A DNA stretch of 64,000 bases, taken from Phoronis australis. Lineage: Eukaryota > Phoronida > Phoronidae. The stretch covers positions 254,404 to 318,403 of the forward strand of contig NMRA01000482.1 in assembly GCA_002633005.1 (NCBI GenBank), given 5' to 3'. The position numbers were made by a program, and so were the translations under genes. Shown one piece after another: positions 56,391 to 64,000 of this stretch (the first letter of the stretch is position 1; the number at the start of each line of letters is the position of its first letter). The notes beneath the pieces were generated by a model. It ran no database searches. It was not told where the DNA came from and saw only the letters and a program-made list of their open reading frames with translations.

Positions 56391-56933
56391 TTCGATGGCA
56401 AATCATGCGAGTGGCCAGACTTTTTGCACCAATTTGAAAAAAATTGTAGATAGAATGGGTAGGACGAGCAGGAGTCGGCCACGCAGCTGGTCATGTGTCT
56501 GCGGGGGTCGGATTTGCATGCCGTAAGGGACTTAGATTACGAAGTGTCGGAGAATTTTAGAGAGTTAAAAGCGGCGCTTACGCAGTGGTTTTGTCCCGCA
56601 GAACATGTTGACGCACACAGGTGCGAATTCCGAGGGAGGAAGAGGGAGAAGACCGAGAACATTTCGGACTATGGTTTCAGTTTAAAATGGCTACTGTCAT
56701 TGGCATTCCTTGTGTTAGCCAGTGACACCCGTGAAGTTTTGGTAGTTGATCAATTTATAGCTGGGCTCAACGACCAGGCACTGCGGAGGCACGCACCATT
56801 TCAGAGGCCATTGTCCGTGGACAGCGCTGTTTCTAATGCACTTGAGTTCGAGGCATTCTGGTATATCCGGGAGGAGACCTCATACAACATAACAACATGG
56901 ATGACAGTAATGTCAGTGTGCCTCTGGTGCTGA
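56391..56933 (+). pseudogene. Gypsy-type gag (capsid region), broken
   Basis: The frame opens with 'FDGKSCEWPDFLHQFE' and continues through 'ATQLVMCLRGSD', 'LKAALTQWF', 'CEFRGRKREKTENISDYG', 'EVLVVDQFIAGL' and 'ALEFEAF', the conserved order of capsid-like gag in invertebrate gypsy elements. Two in-frame TAG codons lie within the first 30 codons. No zinc knuckle follows before the frame ends. Confidence 0.65.
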
Positions 56934-57833
56934 CAAAATACTTTGTTTCGTTTGCCTAAAGATAAGTAGTGGTAAGACTATATTCATTATATATTCCATA
57001 CTATTACTGGAAAGTATGTGTTGATCGGTGAACATGAGTCAGTACTGCAGTAGAATAATAATAGTAGCACGCCTACCTACATTAGGGATAGTTACTAGTA
57101 GTTGACAATACTGAGGCCCACAGCAGGGTCGTATGAGACTCGTTCAGATTGATGTGCGAGTTGGGTGCAGAGTATGCATAGATCTGACCTAGCAGGGAAA
57201 TCCTTAGGAGAGCTACATAACCTGGGATTGTGTAGTCGCAATATCCAAGAGAAACCATTCACTTATCAAATAAAGTAAGAAACTGCTATTTTAGTGTAAA
57301 CAGTTTGATTTGATGTGTTAGTATCAAGTTCCCAGGCACTACTCTGCATGATCACGCCTACCTCAGGCTATCTTGCTGAAGAATGTAAACCCTAAACAGG
57401 GCTTATTGAGTCAACTTCTTTCTTAGAACAAACAGTAAGCAAACCTTATTCTTTAACACATTCTGCTGTACCTACACGGCTTGTTTCCCATAATCATACC
57501 CACATCCAGGGGGGGGGGCTCTGGGGCAAAAAGGTCTGCTGACCAGGAGGTGATTCTGCGAAATCCACCGGAACCTAATTGCGCAACTCTTGATAACCAC
57601 AACACTCAGTTGTCTAAGCCACAGTCATGTGGCGATCAAGGGGAGGATGTTGTTCCTAACGTCTCACGGAACCTGACGAGCTGTTAGATGAGATAGTGAG
57701 TGAAACCTCCCCGGTGGGAGGATATGAAACAGCCGCCACTGGGCATACCTCAGAGGAGCCCTCCAAACGCACTGTTGAAGAAGTCGCATTTCCAAGCTAA
57801 ATTTCTTGCAACGTCATTTCTGGCTCATTAGCT

Positions 57834-58241
57834 ATGGTCGATGTTGTGTTGGGGGGACACTCATTCACAGCTGTTGTTGATTGCGGAGCCCAGAAAACGT
57901 TTATTTTGGACTCTGTATACAAGCTATTATGACCTAAGCCTGAAATTATTCAGCACACTACCATCCACGGTGCTGGACGTGACCTGTCTATGCCCGGCTT
58001 CGTTTTGGTGAAACCTGAACTTCAGTTAGGTAACGTGGTATTTAATGAGAATTTCCTTACGTCACCTATTGAGAATGAAATGCTGCTAGGCTTAGATTTC
58101 ATGCGTAAGCACGGCTTGGTTTCAGATTTCAAGGTTAGAAGATTAACGGTGGGAGATCAAACCGTCGCAGACGATCTCTTGGAAGGGAGCATCTGCACTC
58201 TCTGTTTAAAAGAGGAGGCGGGGCAGATGGACGAGGTATAA
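57834..58241 (+). pseudogene. Retropepsin-like aspartic protease fragment, broken
   Basis: Contains 'AVVDCGAQKTFI', where the usual D-S/T-G-A active-site motif is DCGA (57879-57890), and later 'MLLGLDFMRKH', the typical second half of a gypsy protease. A TGA stop interrupts the frame about 15 codons after the active site. Confidence 0.65.
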
Positions 58242-58622
58242 TTGCCTCGGCTTGGATACTGTATTAGAACAGTGTGGATTGTACAGCCGGTATAGGAATT
58301 GGCCTCATTTCCGAAATCAAATACAGGTTGTCCGTTATGTTTCGGCCCTAATTAAATAAAACAATGAGAGTGTAATGAGACATTATATGATCTGTCTCAC
58401 TGTTGCGCTGGCCTTCTGCCTCGCGCGCCCTCTGTCAGCATTGAGAGACGACTGTTGTTCATCTTGGAGACTGCCGATGTTGGCTGTCCCAGCCCATATG
58501 CCGGTGATGGCCAATGAGGGCGCTACATGAATATTCAGTGGCTTGGCGGCCGATACACTCGCTGGTGTGGAGGACCGCACTCGACCTACTGACTACTGAA
58601 CCAAACGGACACTCATTTGGAG
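58242..58622. other. Spacer between the two gypsy elements
   Basis: No coding similarity seen. A minus-strand frame at 58383-58580 is unsupported. Ends at the TGTAATATAAT start of the first LTR copy. Confidence 0.4.
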
Positions 58623-59421
58623 TGTAATATAATAAGGCTATGCCCTCCATGTGCACGAAATTTCAGGGGATATGCTACCTAAATCCAGGAATAGTGCTCT
58701 GATGTTGAAAACCCAGGAATAGTGGCAGTTATGCAAGAATTTTGAGTTATAGAGAGATGGACATATATGTACATGCAGAGTGGGTCCATCGCGTGGTCAG
58801 TAAGGTCGTCATATTTAGCTCGTCATAGAGAGATGGACATGTACATACAGAGTGGATCCATCGCGTGCTGCCACTAAAGTTTAGTATTTAAAGTACTGGC
58901 TCTCGAGACCAGGGCAGACTGGATCCACCATAGATCACAACTTCAGACTACGGGGCACGACTCCAGAGCTGGAAGACAACTTCAGACTACTGGGACGAAG
59001 CCGGGGCCAGACGAGCAACTTCTGTGACCAAAAAGTCAAGGAGAAAAGGACAACTGAGGTATAGACATTTATCATGGGCGTTGGTCTCAGCCTGTTAAGT
59101 CAATTTGAACTGGCTAGTGATTGTTCTGGAGGGTTAGTTCTGTTGTGACTTGTTTTGTGTTACCGTGTGCGGTAGCTACGGGAAACCAGTGTCACTGTTG
59201 ATTAGTAGTTTTTCCAGTAGGGATATCTTGTCTCAATCAGTTAGTCGTTAGTCTCACAACATATTGTAATCTATTGTTTGTAAATCACAATGCTGCAAAT
59301 TAATAGACGTATTCTATAGTTTAAGTATTCGTGTGTTGTTTTATTTGTTACCACGTGCGCGCCATTTATCGGCCGCAACACGCATTGATATACCACACGG
59401 GTCCTTTTTGGTGCCTTGCGG
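58623..59421 (+). repeat. LTR copy 1 plus primer-binding-site stub
   Basis: Begins TGTAATATAATAAGG and matches 59422-60253 along its length, ending in 'ttttTGGTGCCTTGCGG', that is, the LTR end plus 13 bases of the primer-binding site. The TATA region here reads 'agtatttaaag', degraded relative to copy 2. Confidence 0.8.
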
Positions 59422-60240
59422 TGTAATATAATGAGGCTATGCCCTCCATGTGCAATAAATTTCAGGGGATATGCTACCTCTGGGGTAGTTAAATCCAGGC
59501 ATAGTACTTTGATGTTGAAAACCCAGGAATCGAGGCAGTTATGCAATAATACAGGAATAGTGGCAGTTATGCAAGAATTTTGAGTATATCGAGATGGACA
59601 TATATGTACATGCAGAGTGGGTCCATCGTGTGGTCAGTTCGTTATATTCAGCTCGTCATAGAGAGATGGCCATATATGTACATACAGAGAGGGTCCATCC
59701 GTGATGCCACTTAGTTTAGTATAAAAAGCACTGGCTCTCGAGACCAGGGCAGACTGGATCCACCTTAGATCAAAACTTCAAACTACGGGGCACGACTCCA
59801 GAGCAGGAAGACAACCTTCAAACTTCTAAGACGAAGCCGGAGCCGGACGAACAACCTCAGTGACCAAGAGTCAAGGGGAAAAGAACATCTGAGGTATAGA
59901 CATTTATCACGGGCGTTGGTCTCAGCCTGTTAGTCAATTTGAACCGGCTAGTGATTGTTCTGGCGGGTTAGTTCTGTTGTGACTTGTTTTGTGTTAACGT
60001 GTGCGGTAGCTACGGGAACCAGTGGCGCTGTTGATTAATAGTTTTCTAGTAATGATATCTTGTCTCAATCAGTTAGTCGTCAGTCACACAACTTATTGTA
60101 ATCTTTAATTTGTAAATCACAACGCTGCAAATTAATAGACGTATTCTATTGTTAAAGTATTCGTGTGTTGGTTTACGTATTACCACGTGCGCGCCATTTA
60201 TCGGCCACAACACGCATTGATATACCATACGAGTCCTTTT
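59422..60240 (+). repeat. LTR copy 2
   Basis: Begins TGTAATATAATGAGG directly after copy 1. It contains a TATA box (TATAAAAA, 59720-59727), followed by 'ctggctctcgagaccaggg' shared with copy 1. Copy 2 has small insertions relative to copy 1, including one after 'atatgctacct'. Confidence 0.8.
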
Positions 60241-60258
60241 TGGTGCCTTGCGGCCCGG
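60241..60258 (+). promoter_or_regulatory. Primer-binding site
   Basis: TGGTGCCTTGCGGCCCGG directly follows the LTR. It starts with TGG, the complement of the tRNA CCA end, as expected for a tRNA-primed LTR element. The tRNA identity was not determined. Confidence 0.6.
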
Positions 60259-60356
60259 ATTCTACCCGGTGTTTGGGTTTTGAGACTGACTTTATCGTGA
60301 ACGAGACGAGATATCTAAGAAGTTTAGTAGTTAGCATAATCTGATCACTGAGCAGT

Positions 60357-61292
60357 ATGGCACATCAGCAACAAGCTACTGTAGATTTAGCTGAATTTTT
60401 AACGGGACTTGCTGGTAATTTCACCAGAGATGTTACCGATGCTATGAATTCCATGAGCGAAACGTCATTGGCGTCAAATATCCCCGTTTTCTCAGGAGAT
60501 GTCCATGGGTTTCGAGCCTGGGTGAGTGAGATAGAAAAGATGGCTGTAATTTTTCCCAATATGGATCCCAGAAAACAAATCCTAATTGCATATCAAAGAT
60601 CGGGGGGTGAGGTTTCGGCATTCATTAAACGTTATATGACAGACCACCCACAATGCACGTAAGAGCAGTTTAAAGCAGAACTTAAGTTACGTTTTGCTCC
60701 TATCACTGACAAAAGTTTGGCATTTGGTCGATTGAAATCAATTAAGCAACGACCAAATGAAAGCGTACAAATGTATGGCGAGCGACTGTTGTCGGCAACG
60801 CGCGAGGCATTCGATGATCAGGCGGCATTGGACGTTCTACAGGAACAATTAATTGGGTTTTTTGTGGATGGGCTCCGGGACGCGAGAATAAGAGAGCACG
60901 TCCTACGTTCAGGCCCAACAACTTTCAGAGACGCCCTTAAAGTTGCTGTCCAAGAAATACATCTATGGACACGAATGAATTTAAAACCGGGCGATAACAG
61001 GGAAATCAGCCCCATGGACGTTGACAAAGTAGCCCCTCCTCAAAGATGTAGAATTTGCAACAGAACAAATCATAGAACAAGGGACTGTCGGGCGCGGCCC
61101 AGAACCGTCAACGCCCTAGAAAAAGAACCGATCAGATGTTTCTTTTGCAAAAAACCTGGTCACATGAAACGTGGCTGTTTCAGTTTTAAAAGGTTTTTAG
61201 CTACCCGAGCAAATCAAAATCCAGTTAACTACACTGGCAACCCAAGCCCCGCTGATACCACGCCAAACGATGCCAAACCCCAGGGAAACTAA
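60357..61292 (+). pseudogene. Ty3/gypsy gag with two zinc knuckles, one nonsense codon
   Basis: The start ATG lies ~100 bp after the primer-binding site. The capsid-like region ('IPVFSGDVHGFRAWVSEIEK' ... 'LKSIKQRPNESVQMYGERLL' ... 'FVDGLRDARIREHVL') is followed by two CCHC zinc knuckles, C-x2-C-x4-H-x4-C, at 61047-61088 and 61137-61178. Gag packages element RNA in cytoplasmic particles. An in-frame TAA at 60660-60662 splits the frame after 101 codons. The remaining frame continues to TAA at 61290-61292, directly after the slippery heptamer GGGAAAC. Confidence 0.82.
61283..61292 (+). promoter_or_regulatory. -1 ribosomal frameshift site GGGAAAC at the gag stop
   Basis: G GGA AAC (61283-61289) is in the correct phase (X XXY YYZ) and is followed at once by the gag TAA. 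The protease frame is -1 relative to gag. The same heptamer and stop occur in the second copy at 63240-63249. A possible downstream stem pairs 'gactcg' with 'cgggtc' across ~10 nt in the 63259-63280 region. Confidence 0.6.
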
Positions 61293-61301
61293 CGTGCACT
61301 G

Positions 61302-62971
61302 ACTCGAGAGCTTCCGAGGGTCAGGATGATGTTGTAACTTTGTGTTTTTGGGAAGCGAGGATAGTATTCAAGTGCAGGTGGGACAGACACGAGTCAGGGC
61401 ATTAATTGACTCGGGTGCTGCAATATCCGTTATATCAGAAGTTACATTTGAACTCGAGAGCTTCCGCGGGTCAGGATGATGTTGTAACTTTGTGTTTTTT
61501 GGGAAGCGAGGATAGTATTCAAGTACAAGTGGGACAGACACGAGTCAGGGCATTAATTGACTCGGGTGCTGCAATATCCGTTATATCAGAAGTTACATTT
61601 GAGGAGCTTAAGCAAAAAGGCTTAGTAGAAATAGTCAAACAAAAACCTGTAGTTCAGACAGCAAATAATCAACGTTTGAATGTTCTCGCTTGTGTCCTGT
61701 TGAACTTAAAAATTGGAAACAATTTTCTCAAACATGAATTTGTAGTGATCCGAGATGTGAATCGAAGAATGATAATTGGGAAAGACTTTCTTCACAAGAA
61801 TAATTGTCGTGTCTATTTTGATCTTAGAATGTTAAGGATAAGAGAATTTTACACACCCCTAATTCAGGATTCACTGGTTAAATCTTACGTTAGAGTAATC
61901 AAGGAAATTATAGTTAGACCTTATTCCAAGGTTGTATGTCGTGCCAGAAGCTGCGCAGCCAGGGGTAGTAAAAGACAACAAATCTTCCAAGTGTCACCTT
62001 TAACAACCGGATTCCTAAATTCAGAACCTGGATTGTCCATTTCAAATGCAGTGATAAAGCCGGGCAAGGCTGGTAAATTCCCGGTAGAAATAATCAATAA
62101 TTCTGGCCGATACATTAAAATAAAACGAGGAGTTGCGGTAGGACAGGTTGAAGAGTTACGCAATGTAAACATAGTTAGTGTATTAGATAAACCATCCTCA
62201 ATCCAGTCAGTGAGTAAACAAGAGTTAGACTTATCCAAAATTGATACACCAGATGAATATAATAGCTTAGTAAAAAAATTGTTAAGGCAGAATAGCGATG
62301 TTTTCGCGGCAACAGACCTTGATTTAGGGAGAACGAGCACTGTACAAATACGCATAGACGTGCCGGACGGCACAGTTGTCAAGCAGAGGCCATATCGACT
62401 TCCGATAGCGAAGCAACAAATAGCTAAGAACGAGCACTGTACAAATGCGCATAGACGTGCCGGACGGCACAGTTGTCAAGCAGAGGCCATATCGACTTCC
62501 GATCGCGAAACAGCAAATAACTAAAGAAGCGGTGGATAAAATGCTTTCAGCAAAAGTCATAGAACCTTCTAGATCCAACTTTTGTTCACCTATAATATTG
62601 GTAACTAAGAAGGATGGTAGTGTGAGGTTTTGTGTAGATTATAGAAAGCTGAATAGTGTGACTAAGGGTTATTCGTTTTTCCTACCAAAAATTGATGACA
62701 TATTAAACGATCTGAGGGGTTCTTGTATTTACAGTTCATTAGACTGGTTTCTGGCAAATTCAAATGCACCCTAATGACAAGGAAAAGACCGCCTTTTCTC
62801 CAGGGTTTTCTACTGGTCACAATCTGTACCAGTTTCAAGTTATGCCATTCGGACTTTGCAGTAGTCCCAGTTTTTTCCAGGAACTCATGTCAATTGTTTT
62901 AGAGGGACTCCCTTTTGCTCGAGCCTATATCGATGATTGCATTATTTACAGTAAAAGTGTCACTGAATACG
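61302..62971 (+). pseudogene. Ty3/gypsy protease-reverse transcriptase, disrupted
   Basis: Protease: active-site 'LIDSGAAISVIS' (DSGA at 61559-61570) and 'MIIGKDFLHKN'. Reverse transcriptase: 'YRLPIAKQQI', 'IEPSRSNFCSPIILVTKKDGS', 'FCVDYRKLN', 'YQFQVMPFGL', and the catalytic YIDD at 62926-62937. Disruptions: a ~150-bp tandem duplication (61302-61451 / 61452-61601), a 97-bp tandem duplication that shifts frame (62331-62427 / 62428-62524), and a frame change with missing residues near 62745. The N at 62972 cuts it ~10 codons after YIDD. A 372-codon frame (61406-62524) spans protease to the start of RT. Confidence 0.82.
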
Positions 62972-62972
62972 N

Positions 62973-64000
62973 GGACGTTGACAAAATAGCCCCTCCTCAA
63001 AGATGTAGAATTTGCAACAGAACAAATCATAGAACAAGGGACTGTCGGTGACGGCCCAGAACCGTCAACGCCCTAGAAAAAGAACCGATCAGATGTTTCT
63101 TTTGCAAAAAATCTGGTCACATGAAACGTGACTGTTTCAGTTATAAAAGGTTTTTAGCTGCCCGTGCAAATCAAAATCCAGTTAACTACACTGGCAACCC
63201 AAGCCCCGCTGATACCACGCCAAACGATGCCAAACTCCAGGGAAACTAACGTGCACTGACTCGAGAGCTTCCGCGGGTCAGGATGATGTTGTAACTTTGT
63301 GTTTTTTGGGAAGCGAGGATAGTATTCAAGTACAGGTGGGACAGACACAAGTCAGGGCACTAATTGACTCGGGTGCTGCAATATCCGTTATATCAGAAGT
63401 TACAGTTGAGGAGCTTAAGCGAAAAGGCTTAGTAGAAATAGTGTTTGCTTTTGGACATCAAGTCTGTCGTTTATTAGTTGCATTGAATGTTCTCGCTTGT
63501 GTCCTGTTGAACTTAAAACTTGGAAACAATATTCTCAAACATGAATTTGTAGTGATCCGAGATGTGAATCGAAGAATGATAATTGGGAAAGATTTCCTTC
63601 ACAAGAATAATTGTCGTGTCTATTTTGATCTTAGAATGTTAAGGATAAGAGAATTTTACACACCCCTAATTCAGGATTCACTGGTTAAATCTTATGTTAG
63701 AGTGATCAAAGAAATTATAGTTAGACCTTATTCCAAGGTTGTATGTCGAGCCAGAAGCTGCGCAGCCAGGGGTAGTAAAAGACAACAAATCTTCCAAGTG
63801 TCACCCTTAACAACCGGATTCCTAAATTCAGAACCTGGATTGTCCATTTCAAACGCAGTGATAAAGCCGGGCAAGGCTGGTAAATTCCCGGTAGAAATAA
63901 TTAATAATTCTGGCCGATACATTAAAATAAAACGAGGAGTTGCGGTAGGACAGGTTGAAGAGTTACGCAATGTAAACATAGTTAGTGTATTAGATAAACC
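62973..64000 (+). pseudogene. Second partial gypsy copy: gag zinc knuckles and protease
   Basis: Near-identical to 61018-62190. Both zinc knuckles are present (second one 'CFFCKKSGHMKRDC'), with a TGA at 63049-63051 just after the first. GGGAAAC-TAA is at 63240-63249 and the protease DSGA at 63366-63377. It lacks the 150-bp tandem duplication of the first copy. A 40-bp block at 63443-63482 is the unreversed complement of the first copy yet keeps the frame open. The copy runs to the window end. Confidence 0.8.

Larger units (their letters stand above)
56391..58241 (+). mobile_element. Decayed Ty3/gypsy gag-protease relic
   Basis: Gag remnant at 56391-56933 and protease remnant at 57834-58241 in the same orientation. 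They are separated by ~550 bp without coding similarity (possibly a later insertion, with an AATAAA near 57270) and a short acidic linker frame at about 57670-57800. No reverse transcriptase follows. The next element's LTR starts at 58623. Confidence 0.6.
58623..64000 (+). mobile_element. Ty3/gypsy LTR retrotransposon, rearranged, runs off the window
   Basis: Order: LTR copy 1 (58623-59421), LTR copy 2 (59422-~60240), primer-binding site (60241), leader, gag (60357-61292), protease and reverse transcriptase (61302-62971), N at 62972, then a second partial gag-protease copy (62973-64000). The reverse transcriptase motif order and single-ORF protease-RT layout place it in Ty3/gypsy. A nonsense codon, two tandem duplications, a frameshift and the N join mean this copy is not functional as shown. 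RNase H, integrase and the 3' LTR lie outside the window or are missing. Confidence 0.85.

Noticed and set aside
61921-62382. 153-codon minus-strand frame
   Set aside because: Antisense shadow of the gypsy protease-reverse transcriptase coding strand; the same shadow recurs at 63728-63979.

Overview
Eukaryotic (metazoan) DNA, roughly 60% A+T, with spliced genes, GT-AG introns and abundant transposable elements. The gene content (a complete LRRC40 orthologue, a short-chain collagen C4-like gene, an invertebrate-type cysteine-rich defensin-like gene) together with Ty3/gypsy and Penelope-like relics suggests a marine invertebrate. The species cannot be fixed from the sequence. Five single-N positions (1385, 4630, 11800, 19785, 62972) mark joins. 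At two of them (19785, 62972) the sequence after the N repeats sequence already seen upstream, so some duplications here may be assembly or haplotype artefacts.

Layout. 1-5.3 kb: dispersed repeats, no gene recognised. 5.99-9.11 kb (+): two-exon gene for a 70-residue secreted precursor with a dibasic processing site and a six-cysteine CS-alpha-beta motif, read as a defensin-like antimicrobial peptide. 9.1-16.3 kb: repeats, including a second copy (13.2-14.3 kb) of the first 0.9 kb of the window; the two copies carry different insertions. 16.37-36.29 kb (+): complete 14-exon LRRC40 gene, 607 residues, all splice phases consistent. Its introns hold a long inverted repeat, an insertion with heat-shock elements and a TATA box, a higher-order minisatellite, a terminal-inverted-repeat element, a Penelope-like reverse transcriptase relic and members of a ~145-bp repeat family. 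38.01-42.78 kb (-): short-chain collagen C4-like secreted protein gene, with a 132-bp uninterrupted purine-pyrimidine alternation in one intron.

42.8-56 kb: repeats and degenerate coding fragments, including a ~1.3 kb tract of ~145-bp tandem repeats carrying CCACTAG-type motifs that resemble the CTCF core. 56.4-58.2 kb: decayed gypsy gag-protease relic. 58.6-64.0 kb: a younger but broken Ty3/gypsy element with two LTR copies in tandem, primer-binding site, gag with two zinc knuckles, a GGGAAAC slippery site at the gag stop, protease and reverse transcriptase, followed after an N by a second partial copy running off the window.

The oddest observation is in that second copy. A 40-bp block at 63443-63482 is, at 39 of 40 positions, the non-reversed base-by-base complement of the corresponding block at 61636-61675. 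Ordinary inversion cannot produce this. The strongest biological leads are the defensin-like gene and the heat-shock-type promoter insertion in LRRC40 intron 3.
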